Shown here: piece by piece, positions 42,435-51,222 of the stretch
Numbering within the stretch: the first letter of the stretch is position 1
Layout of the letters: each line of letters opens with the position of its first letter
Assembly: GCF_030709675.1 (NCBI RefSeq)
Contig: NZ_JAUZQD010000002.1
Location: 1-64,000 of the forward strand
Source of the DNA: Symbioplanes lichenis
GTDB lineage: Bacteria > Actinomycetota > Actinomycetes > Mycobacteriales > Micromonosporaceae
Direction of reading: 5' to 3'
DNA: 64,000 bases
Program-made: the position numbers and the translations under genes
The notes under the pieces: model-generated
Seen by the model: only the letters and a program-made list of their open reading frames with translations
What the model was told of the DNA's origin: nothing
Database searches by the model: none

Positions 42435-43427
42435 TCAACTGCGGGCGAGTTTCAGGGTGCCCACGCCGGCGGTGGCGTCCACGTCGATGCGGTTGCGGCC
42501 GGTGCGGAAGGCGGCGTTCTGGAAGGTCGCGTTGCGGGCGACGCCCTCGTCCTTGCGGCCGTCGAAGGTCACCTCGCCGGCGCCGCGTCGCGTGCGGACG
42601 CGGACCGGCACGCCCCGGCCGGCCTTGATCGAGAACTGGTCGATGCCGCCGGACACGCGGACCGGCAGGGTGCCGCTCGGGCGGGGCAGGTGGAGCTCGA
42701 GGTCGGCCGCGTCGCCGGCGAGGGTCAGGCCGGAGAGCTTGGCCTCGTCGAGGCCGAACAGGCCCCGGCTGAGCCCGCCCGAGACGGTGATCTGCCAGCG
42801 GACGGCGCCGGAGAGCGTCACCTCGACCTCTTCGTCGCCGGGGCGGCCGGCCGGGTCTAGGAAGAGGCGGAGCTTGCCGTCCGCCTCCACCACGCGTGGC
42901 GTGATGCTGCTGCCCTGGCGGGCCGTGATGCGGTAGAGGTCGGCGCCGGTGTCGCCCACCAGCAGACCGGCGAAGGCGGCGTCGCTGACCAGCTCGAAGG
43001 TGCCGGTGGTGCGGCCGCCGGCCGGGGCGGTGACATAGGCCGCCGGCGGGCCCGCGCTGTCGAACCACGGGTCTTCGCCGAGGCCGGGCGGCCCGGTGTC
43101 CGCGGGGGAGGGGCTCGCCGGGGCGAGACCTGGCGCTGCCGGCAGAGCGGCGGGCGTACGGATGTCGAGCGGATCGTGGCGCCACAGCACGACCCCGGCG
43201 CCGGCGACGATCAGCAGCAGCGCGAGGGTGACCACGAGCCCGTACCGGCGGCGGCGCGGGGGCGTGGGCTCGTCGCGGGTTCGCAAAGTGATGACGGGAC
43301 CGGGCGGCGCCGGGGTGGGATCCCCGTCGTAGTAGTCGGCCGGCGGGCTCATCCGGTGCGGGGCGTCGGGCCAGTAGTCGGCGATGGCGGGGAGGGGGCC
43401 GGGGTCGAGTGGCGGCTGCTGGTCCAC
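42435..43427 (-). CDS. Hypothetical single-pass membrane protein
   Basis: 330 residues from ATG 43427, preceded by AGGAG. A Pro-rich cytoplasmic N-terminus (residues 1-60) leads to a membrane helix YGLVVTLALLLIVAGAGVVL (62-82). A Pro/Ala linker then leads to an external all-beta part: VRWQITVSGGLSRGLFGLDE, LSGLTLAGDAADLELHLPRP, RNATFQNAAFRTGRNRIDVD. The repeated short strands look like a DUF4097-type beta-solenoid. Function unknown. Confidence 0.75.
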   Translation of the reverse strand: MDQQPPLDPGPLPAIADYWPDAPHRMSPPADYYDGDPTPAPPGPVITLRTRDEPTPPRRRRYGLVVTLALLLIVAGAGVVLWRHDPLDIRTPAALPAAPGLAPASPSPADTGPPGLGEDPWFDSAGPPAAYVTAPAGGRTTGTFELVSDAAFAGLLVGDTGADLYRITARQGSSITPRVVEADGKLRLFLDPAGRPGDEEVEVTLSGAVRWQITVSGGLSRGLFGLDEAKLSGLTLAGDAADLELHLPRPSGTLPVRVSGGIDQFSIKAGRGVPVRVRTRRGAGEVTFDGRKDEGVARNATFQNAAFRTGRNRIDVDATAGVGTLKLARS

Positions 43428-43496
43428 GGCGGACTCCTGTGACTCGGTAGTTGTCCTCAGTGACTACGCAGCCGGGGCCCCGGGGGATGAACGAAA

Positions 43497-43534
43497 GCGG
43501 CGGTGGCCCGGAAAGAAGTCCGGGCCACCGCCGC
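43497..43534 (-). terminator. Strong terminator after the sugar-transport operon
   Basis: A perfect 16-bp stem (43497-43512 with 43519-43534) with a 6-base loop, 13 bases past the yjfF stop on the minus strand. Confidence 0.85.
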
Positions 43535-43547
43535 CGCGGGGGCAGGG

Positions 43548-44564
43548 TCACCGCACCCGGCGGGTGACCAGCCGTTGGAGGACGATGAAGGCGAACAGCA
43601 GCGCGCCGACGACGATGCGGGTCCACCACGAGCTGAGCGTGCCCTGGAAGGTGAGGATCGTCTGGATCAGGCCCAGCACGAGGACGCCGAGGACGGTCCC
43701 GAAGAGATAACCGGAACCGCCGGTGAGCAGGACGCCGCCGATCACCACGGCGGCGATGGCGTCCAGTTCGAGGCCCTGGGCGTGCAGGCTGTAGCCCGAG
43801 AGCATGTAGAAGCTGAGCAGCAGCCCGCCCAGTGCCGAGCAGAAGCCGCTGACCGCGTAGACGCCGATCCGGGTGCGGCCGACCGGCAGACCCATGAGCA
43901 GCGCGGAGTCCGCGTTGCCACCGATCGCGTAGACCGTACGGCCGAATCGGGTGTAAGCCAGCACGTAGGCCCCCAGCAGGACCACCACCAGGGCGACCAC
44001 GACGCTCGACGAGATGAACACGCCGGGGGCGAAACGGATCCGCTGCTGGGCGACCGAGGTCCAGAAGCCGTCGGTGATGGTGATCGAGTTGCGGTTGATG
44101 AGCAGCGCCAGCCCCCGGGCGAGGAACATGCCCGCGAGCGTGGCGATGAACGGCTCGATCTTGAAGAAGTGGATGACCGCGCCCATGCCGGTGCCGAAGA
44201 GCGTGCCGCCCAGCAGCATCGCCGGGAGCACGACGGCCGGCGGCCAGCCCGCGTCGAGCAGGGTGGCGGCGAGCGTCGTGGTGAGGGCCACCACGGCACC
44301 GACGGAGAGGTCGATGCCGCCGGTCAGGATCACGAACGTCATGCCGGCCGCGACCACGAGCAGGAACGCGTTGTCGACCAGGATGTTGAGGACGACCTGG
44401 GTGTCGGAGAAGCCGCGATAGTTGGCGGTGCCGATGACGTACATGATGATCAGCAGGGCCAGGGTGGCCAGGACCGGCAGCTGCCGCAGCTTGGGCCGGT
44501 AGACCCGGTTGCGCGCCGGCGGCGCCTGCTTGTTCGTCGCGGGGGTGGTGCCGAGGGCCGTCAT
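43548..44564 (-). CDS. yjfF: Galactofuranose-type ABC sugar permease YjfF
   Basis: 338 residues; ATG 44564 overlaps the stop of ytfT (ATGA). About ten hydrophobic helices of the BPD_transp_2 (RbsC/AraH) fold; TGGIDLSVGAVVALTTTLAA is the classical motif. GSGYLFGTVLGVLVLGLIQT and LFAFIVLQRLVTR at the end match the YjfF branch. It is the second permease of the importer and the last gene of the operon before the terminator. Confidence 0.88.
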   Translation of the reverse strand: MTALGTTPATNKQAPPARNRVYRPKLRQLPVLATLALLIIMYVIGTANYRGFSDTQVVLNILVDNAFLLVVAAGMTFVILTGGIDLSVGAVVALTTTLAATLLDAGWPPAVVLPAMLLGGTLFGTGMGAVIHFFKIEPFIATLAGMFLARGLALLINRNSITITDGFWTSVAQQRIRFAPGVFISSSVVVALVVVLLGAYVLAYTRFGRTVYAIGGNADSALLMGLPVGRTRIGVYAVSGFCSALGGLLLSFYMLSGYSLHAQGLELDAIAAVVIGGVLLTGGSGYLFGTVLGVLVLGLIQTILTFQGTLSSWWTRIVVGALLFAFIVLQRLVTRRVR

Positions 44565-45555
44565 GCTGGTGCCCCGATCGCGTTCTTCCGGCGCCGCAGG
44601 ACCAGCGTGCGGAACGTGGCCGACTGGACCAGGCAGAGGACGACCACGACGACCGCCTTGAAGAGCAGTGTCGTCTCGACCGGGATGCCGAGCGTGACCG
44701 TGGTGACGTTGAGCGCCTCGATGAGGACGGCGCCGAGCGTGGTGCCGGCCAGCGAGAAGTGGCCGCCGGTCAGCGCCGTGCCGCCGATGACGACGGCGAG
44801 GATGGCGTCCAGCTCGATGAGGTTGCCGGCCGCGTTGCTGTCCGCGCTGGAGACGTTCGAGCTGTAGATGAGGCCCGCGATGCCCGCGCACAGCCCGGCG
44901 AAGACATAGACGAGCAGGGTCAGCCGCCGGGCGTGGACACCGGCGAGCCGGCTCGCGACCGGGTTGCCGCCGACCGCCTGCAACAGCAGGCCCAGGGCCG
45001 TGCGGCGGGTGAGCACGACCGCCACGGCCACCATCGCGGCGGCGATGAGCACGGACACCGGGATCGCCAGGGCGTATCCGGCGCCGATCACCCGGTACGC
45101 GTCGTCGGTCACGTTGATGATCTGGCCACCGGTGATGAGCTGCGCGATCCCGCGCCCGGCGACCATGAGGATCAGCGTCGCGATGATCGGCTGGATCCCG
45201 ATCACCGACACCAGGACCCCGTTCCAGAGGCCCAGGATCAGGCTCAGGGCGAGCGCCGCGAGCACGGCCACGGCCCAGCCGGCGCCGTCGGCGATCCGGA
45301 CGCAGGCCAGCGCGCCCGAGATCGCCATCACCGACCCCACCGACAGGTCGATGCCGCCGGTCGCGATGACCAGAGTCATGCCCACGGCGACCAGGATCAG
45401 GGGCGCCGCCCGGCGCAGGATGTCGACGACCGACCCGTAGAGGTGGCCGTCCTGCAGCGTGACGGAGAAGAAGCCGGGGGAGCTGATCAGGTTGCTGAGC
45501 AGCAGCACCACCAGGACGGCGGCCGGCCAGAAGAGCCGGTGCCGGACGACGGTTC

Positions 45556-45559
<4 letters not shown>
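44561..45559 (-). CDS. ytfT: Galactofuranose-type ABC sugar permease YtfT
   Basis: 332 residues; ATG 45559 overlaps the ytfR stop (ATGA). Carries TGGIDLSVGSVMAISGALA, GIQPIIATLILMVAGRGIAQ and GNLIELDAILAVVIGGTALT GG-type motifs of the RbsC-like family, closest to the YtfT pattern. Pairs with YjfF as a heterodimeric channel. Confidence 0.88.
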
Positions 45560-47085
<1,526 letters not shown>

Positions 47086-47093
47086 GGGGCGGC

Positions 47094-48077
47094 TCAGTAC
47101 TTCCGCTCGGGCAGGACCTGCTTGGCCTGCTCCGGGGTGAAGGTCGTCTCCTCGGTGAGCACACGCTGCTCGACCTGCTCGCCGTCGTTGACCTTCTTGG
47201 CCAGGTCCATCAGCTGCGGGCCGAGCAGCGGGGAGCACTCGACGATGTAGTTGATCTTGCCCTGGGAGAGCGCGGTCATGCCGTCCTTCACCGCGTCGAC
47301 CGTGATGATTTTGATGTCGGTGCCGGGCTTCTTGCCGGCCGCCTCGATCGCCTCGATGGCGCCCAGGCCCATGTCGTCGTTGTGCGCGTAGAGCACGTCG
47401 ATCTTCGGCTGCGACTTGAGGAAGGTCTCCATGACCTGCTTGCCGTCGGTGCGGGTGAACTGCCCGGTCTGCGACGCGACGACCTTGAACTTCGGGTCGG
47501 CCTTGATGACGTCGGCGAATCCGGCCTTGCGGTCGTTGGCGGGGGCGGCGCCGGGCGTACCCTGCAATTCCACGATGTTGACCGGGTCGTTCCTGCCCTC
47601 GTATTCCTTGACCAGCCACTCGCCGGCCTTCTTGCCCTCGAGCACGAAGTCCGAGCCGATGAACGTCTTGTAGAGGCTGGTGTCCGGCGAATCGATCGCG
47701 CGGTCGGTGAGAATGACCGGGATGTCCGCGTCCTTGGCCTCCTTGAGCACGGTGTCCCAGCCCGACTCGACCACCGGGGAGAAGGCGATCACGTCGACCC
47801 GCTGCGTGATGAACGAGCGGATCGCCTTGATCTGGTTCTCCTGCTTGCCCTGCGCGTCGACGAACTTCAGGTCCACCCCGGAGGCGGCGGCCGAGTCCTG
47901 GATGGACTTGGTGTTCGCGGTGCGCCAGCCGCTCTCCGCGCCGACCTGCGAGAAGCCGAGCACCAGCTTGCCGTCCCCGCCGCCGCTGCCGCCGCCGGCG
48001 TCGTCACCCGCGCAGCCGGCGAGGGAGGCGGCGGTTATGAGGGTGGCCGCCAGGGCGGCCAGGGATCGCTTTCCCAT
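47094..48077 (-). CDS. ytfQ: Galactofuranose-binding lipoprotein YtfQ
   Basis: 327 residues. Lipobox LAGC places the lipidated Cys at residue 22. The mature part closely follows E. coli YtfQ: LGFSQVGAESGWRTANTKSI, KQENQIKAIRSFITQRVDVI, SPVVESGWDTVLKEAKDADI, NIVELQGTPGAAPANDRKAG, YAHNDDMGLGAIEAIEAAG. YtfQ binds galactofuranose; the exact sugar here may differ. First gene of the operon. A LacI-type palindrome lies 25 bases upstream of its start. Confidence 0.92.
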   Translation of the reverse strand: MGKRSLAALAATLITAASLAGCAGDDAGGGSGGGDGKLVLGFSQVGAESGWRTANTKSIQDSAAASGVDLKFVDAQGKQENQIKAIRSFITQRVDVIAFSPVVESGWDTVLKEAKDADIPVILTDRAIDSPDTSLYKTFIGSDFVLEGKKAGEWLVKEYEGRNDPVNIVELQGTPGAAPANDRKAGFADVIKADPKFKVVASQTGQFTRTDGKQVMETFLKSQPKIDVLYAHNDDMGLGAIEAIEAAGKKPGTDIKIITVDAVKDGMTALSQGKINYIVECSPLLGPQLMDLAKKVNDGEQVEQRVLTEETTFTPEQAKQVLPERKY

Positions 48078-48101
48078 GGAGATCAACCTCTCGAAAGCAT
48101 C

Positions 48102-48115
48102 TGTTAGCGTTAACA
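48102..48115. promoter_or_regulatory. LacI-type operator 1 upstream of ytfQ
   Basis: TGTTAGCGTTAACA: 5-bp arms TGTTA/TAACA about GCGT, the shape of actinobacterial LacI-family sugar operators, 25 bases upstream of ytfQ. No LacI gene is in the window. Confidence 0.65.
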
Positions 48116-48232
48116 AAATCGCCGTGCGGGCAGCACGGAACCGTCGCGCGAAGGATGAGCCGACGCGGGGAAGAGTGCGGTCGCTCGTCATTCAAGATCG
48201 TCGGAGGTCGATCCGGCCGCCTTGGTTTCATG

Positions 48233-48248
48233 AGTGTTACCGCTCACT
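48233..48248. promoter_or_regulatory. LacI-type operator 2 upstream of ytfQ
   Basis: AGTGTTACCGCTCACT, read on the other strand as AGTGAGCGGTAACACT, resembling the TGTGAGCGCTAACA class. It lies about 130 bases upstream of operator 1, a distance that would permit looping. Confidence 0.5.
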
Positions 48249-48307
48249 CCACCACCGTCAAGAGTTGATCTGCAACGGTCCGCGACGATGCCATTCCTGA
48301 TCTTGCG

Positions 48308-48329
48308 AATGGTTGATCAATGAACCATT
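48308..48329. promoter_or_regulatory. AT-rich inverted repeat upstream of the ChaB gene
   Basis: AATGGTT, 8 bases, AACCATT: exact 7-bp arms, about 98 bases before ATG 48427. It stands out from the high-GC surroundings and may be an operator or a local duplex-opening site. The factor is unknown. Confidence 0.45.
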
Positions 48330-48426
48330 AACAATCTTTTCCGGGCAGCTCAGCGTCGTCCCGCCGTTTGGAGTGGTGATCTCGCGGGCACGACCAGGGG
48401 TGGTAATCGTCGCGAGGGGAGACATC

Positions 48427-48825
48427 ATGCCGGCGCGTGAAGACATGCCCAGCACGCTCAAGCGGTCGCCGAAGAAGGCGCAGGACACGTTCGTCAAGAC
48501 GCACGACTCGGCCGTCGAGGAGTACGGCGAGGGCGAGCGCGCCCACCGCACGGCGTTCTCCGCGGTCAAGCACTCGTTCGAGAAGGTCGGCGATCACTGG
48601 GAGCCCAAGGAGAAGAAGGGCCCCAGCGACGCCAAGGCGGCCGGCGGGCGCTCCACCAAGGCCGAAACGGCCGGGGGAGTCGACGCCAACGCCAGCAAGC
48701 AACACCTGATGGACGTCGCGAAGCGGCTAGAGATCAGCGGGCGGTCGCGGATGACCAAGCCCGAGCTTGTCGACGCCATCCAGAAGGCGAACAACCGCAA
48801 CACCCGCAAGGCGCGCGGTAAGTAG
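48427..48825 (+). CDS. ChaB-domain protein with Rho-N motif
   Basis: 132 residues from ATG 48427, preceded by GGGGAGA. Residues 1-60 are a ChaB domain (MPSTLKRSPKKAQDTFVKTH, EGERAHRTAFSAVKHSFEKV). The middle is Lys/Ala/Gly-rich. The C-terminal 40 residues form a Rho termination-factor N-terminal/SAP-like motif (LMDVAKRLEISGRSRMTKPE, LVDAIQKAN). ChaB-type proteins have unclear roles in cation homeostasis or stress. The Rho-N motif suggests nucleic-acid binding. The stop adjoins the convergent epimerase stop. Confidence 0.88.
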   Translation: MPAREDMPSTLKRSPKKAQDTFVKTHDSAVEEYGEGERAHRTAFSAVKHSFEKVGDHWEPKEKKGPSDAKAAGGRSTKAETAGGVDANASKQHLMDVAKRLEISGRSRMTKPELVDAIQKANNRNTRKARGK

Positions 48826-49749
48826 TCAGAGCACGTTCTCCCGGTACCACGCGATCGTCGCGGCCAGGCCGTCGTCCAGAACGACCGGGGCGACCCCGAA
48901 CGCCTGCTCGAACGCCGACGAGTCCATGATCTGCGGCTCGGTGTGCTGGTAGAACAGCTCCTCGTACTCCGCCATGAACGTCGCGTCGAACGGGCCCCAG
49001 GGCTCCGCGGCGGTGAGCGTGTGCACGTCGAAGGCGGCGCCGGTCAGCGTACGGATGCGGTCGAGGACCTCGTCCGTGGTGGGCGCCGGCGCCGTCGGCA
49101 GGTGCCAGACCCGGCCCCACGCGCCGTCGCCCGCCTCGGCCAGGGTGGCGAGACCGGCGGCGACATCCCCGATGTACGTGACACTGTGCGCCGCCGTCCG
49201 ATCGCCGAGCGCCAGGACGGTGCCGCCGGTCAGCGCCGCCGGGAAGATGGCCGCGCCGAGGCTGGAGTTGAGCACCCGGGGGCCGTAGAAGTCGGCGGCC
49301 CGGCCGAGGACCACGGGCAGGCCGCTGGACAGGTAGGCCTCGTCGAGCTCGGCGCGCATCCGGCCCTTGCGGGAGGTGGCCCGCCACGGGCTCTGCTCGG
49401 TGAGCACCGCGCCGTGCGACGGCCCGTAGGGGTAGAGGGTGTCGAGCACCACGAGCCGGGCGTCGGCGGCGGCGACGGCGTCGAGCACCGTGCGCTGCAC
49501 CCGGGGCATGACGTCGACCTGGTGCTCGTATCCGACGTTGACGCAGTGGTGGACCACGGTGGCTCCGGCGACGGCGGCGCGCGCGGCGGCGGGATCCAGG
49601 ATGTCGGCGGCGACGGGCTCGGCGCCGGGTGCGACCTGGCGGCCCTTGCGGTCGACCGTCCGCACGCTGTGCCCGCGTCGGAGCAGCTCCTCGGCGAGGG
49701 TGGTGCCGGCGGGCCCGGTTCCGAGAACGACGTGAAGGTCAGTAGTCAT
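48826..49749 (-). CDS. NAD-dependent epimerase/dehydratase-like protein
   Basis: 307 residues. Rossmann motif VVLGTGPAGTTLAEELLRRG, and LDTLYPYGPSHG with the Tyr of an atypical extended SDR. The Lys is shifted or absent from the usual YxxxK, so redox activity is uncertain. Terminal MDSSAFEQAFGVAPVVLDDG is typical of NAD(P)-binding epimerases. Divergent from a TetR gene across about 50 bases that hold an inverted repeat. Confidence 0.85.
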   Translation of the reverse strand: MTTDLHVVLGTGPAGTTLAEELLRRGHSVRTVDRKGRQVAPGAEPVAADILDPAAARAAVAGATVVHHCVNVGYEHQVDVMPRVQRTVLDAVAAADARLVVLDTLYPYGPSHGAVLTEQSPWRATSRKGRMRAELDEAYLSSGLPVVLGRAADFYGPRVLNSSLGAAIFPAALTGGTVLALGDRTAAHSVTYIGDVAAGLATLAEAGDGAWGRVWHLPTAPAPTTDEVLDRIRTLTGAAFDVHTLTAAEPWGPFDATFMAEYEELFYQHTEPQIMDSSAFEQAFGVAPVVLDDGLAATIAWYRENVL

Positions 49750-49767
49750 AGTTACACGGTAGCACTT

Positions 49768-49786
49768 TGGTTAGAGGTTGTAACCA
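49768..49786. promoter_or_regulatory. Inverted repeat between the epimerase and TetR genes
   Basis: TGGTTA, 7 bases, TAACCA, directly before the TetR -10 box. A longer GTTACA...TGTAAC pair also spans this gap. Likely TetR operator. Confidence 0.55.
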
Positions 49787-49789
49787 TCG

Positions 49790-49795
49790 TAAGAT
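49790..49795 (+). promoter_or_regulatory. -10 element (TAAGAT) of a leaderless promoter for the TetR gene
   Basis: TAAGAT ends 7 bases before GTG 49803 and overlaps the operator-like repeat. Confidence 0.55.
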
Positions 49796-49802
49796 GCTCC
49801 GC

Positions 49803-50498
49803 GTGCAGAACAGCCCCCGGCGGCGCTATCGCGAGCAGGTCATCGGCGAGATCAAGCAGGCGGCCCTGGCCCAGATCGACGCCGGCGGTCCCGGCGCGCT
49901 GAGCCTCAACGCCGTCGCCAAGACCCTCGGCGTCTCGGGGCCGGCCCTCTACAAGTACTTCCGCAACCGCGACGAGTTGCTGACGGTGCTGCTGCTCGAT
50001 GCCTATGACGACGTGGCGGGGGCCGTCCGGGAAACCTTGGAGGCAACCGCCGACGAGCCGGCGCGGCACCGCCTGTGGGCCCTCGCCGCCGCCTTCCTCG
50101 GCTGGGCGGCCGCGCAGCCCCACCGGTTCGCTCTCATCGCCGGGACGCCGTTGCCCGGTTACGAGGCGCCGCCGGAGAGCGTCGGCAAGGCGCGCGCGGT
50201 CCTCGGCCCGTTCCTCACCGTGCTCGCGCAGGGCCGCCCGGCGCCGGTGGCCGGATCGCTGACCGGTCAGCTGGGAGAGTGGGCCGCCACCACTCCGGCC
50301 GTCGCCGACTGGGTCCGGACCTGGGCCCCCGACGGCGACCCGGCGCTGCTCCTGACCACCGTCCTCAGCGTGTGGTCCCGCCTGCACGGCGTCGTGAGCC
50401 TGACCGTGCACGGGCAGTTCACGGGCATGGGCTTCGACCCGGCCGCCCTCCTCCGCGCCGAGATGGACGCCGTGGCCGACCGCCTGGGCCTGGACTGA
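49803..50498 (+). CDS. TetR-family transcriptional regulator
   Basis: 231 residues from GTG 49803; ATG 49794 in the same frame is the alternative. HTH at residues about 14-56: LSLNAVAKTLGVSGPALYKY, FRNRDELLTVLL. The C-terminal domain with FLGWAAAQPHRFALIAG and WSRLHGVVSLTVHG is the TetR_C WHG type. Likely represses the divergent epimerase gene and itself. Confidence 0.9.
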   Translation: MQNSPRRRYREQVIGEIKQAALAQIDAGGPGALSLNAVAKTLGVSGPALYKYFRNRDELLTVLLLDAYDDVAGAVRETLEATADEPARHRLWALAAAFLGWAAAQPHRFALIAGTPLPGYEAPPESVGKARAVLGPFLTVLAQGRPAPVAGSLTGQLGEWAATTPAVADWVRTWAPDGDPALLLTTVLSVWSRLHGVVSLTVHGQFTGMGFDPAALLRAEMDAVADRLGLD

Positions 50499-50567
50499 CC
50501 GCTCACCAGGCGGCGCAGGGTTTGAGCCCGGTCGAGGTTCCGGCCGGCCCGCGCGCGGCCACCCCGG

Positions 50568-51167
50568 TCAGGGGCTTGGCCGGCGGCACCGGGGGCAGCT
50601 GACCGGGCACGGGGTCAGAGCGGCGGCTGTGGCGAGGCCGCTGCGGTGCAGGACGGTCGTGACGATCTCCTCAAGGCTCGCCGCCGGGCCGAGGACGGTT
50701 TCGCCGGGCAGGCCGAGGACGTCGGAGGGGGCGTACCAGCCGCGCATCTCCGTCTCGGTGATGTGGGCCATGTCCGGGCGGGTGGCGTGGCGGCGCAGGG
50801 TTTCGGCGAAGGGGATGTCCAAGTAGTACACGTGGGCCGGGCCGGGGTGGGTGGCGATCAGGTCGGTCAGGGCCGGGCCGTAGTGCTGGGCGTGGAGGAT
50901 GCCTTCGAGCACGACGTGGTAACCGAGGTCGAGGGCGCTGCGGGCCGTGGCGGCGATGAAGGCGGGGGCCACCCCGCCGTCGTGGTCGTGCTCGCGCAGC
51001 ACGATGCGGCGCAGGTGGTCCTGCTCGAGGAGCGCGCACCCACGGCCGTAGCGGCGGCGGATCTCCCGGGCGGCGGTCGTCTTCCCGCTCGCCGAGTTGC
51101 CGCGGATGATCACCAGAACCGGAGAGATCAACATGTGATCAAAGGGGGTGGGTGCGGGGCGGGTCAT
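50568..51167 (-). CDS. P-loop kinase
   Basis: 199 residues from ATG 51167; ATG 51134 is an alternative. Walker A GNSASGKTTAAREI is near residue 23-36, then DHLRRIVLREHDHDG and YHVVLEGILHAQHYGPALTD, and YLDIPFAETLRRH. It resembles the AAA_33/chloramphenicol-phosphotransferase-like small kinases, including adenylylsulfate- and shikimate-kinase relatives. Substrate unknown. The Pro/Cys-rich end (CPVSCPRCRRP) is unusual. Confidence 0.85.
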   Translation of the reverse strand: MTRPAPTPFDHMLISPVLVIIRGNSASGKTTAAREIRRRYGRGCALLEQDHLRRIVLREHDHDGGVAPAFIAATARSALDLGYHVVLEGILHAQHYGPALTDLIATHPGPAHVYYLDIPFAETLRRHATRPDMAHITETEMRGWYAPSDVLGLPGETVLGPAASLEEIVTTVLHRSGLATAAALTPCPVSCPRCRRPSP

Positions 51168-51222
51168 GGACCTATAGTGCTTCCGCAGTGATCGGGGGCG
51201 GCATTACGGGGGACGCGCGGAC

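Larger units (their letters stand above)
48078..48426. promoter_or_regulatory. 349-base intergenic regulatory region between ytfQ and the ChaB gene
   Basis: Carries no convincing gene. It contains two LacI-type palindromes (48102 and 48233), a longer AT-rich inverted repeat (48308) and presumably promoters for both divergent genes. A GC-rich stretch at 48118-48230 shows nothing else recognisable. Confidence 0.6.
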
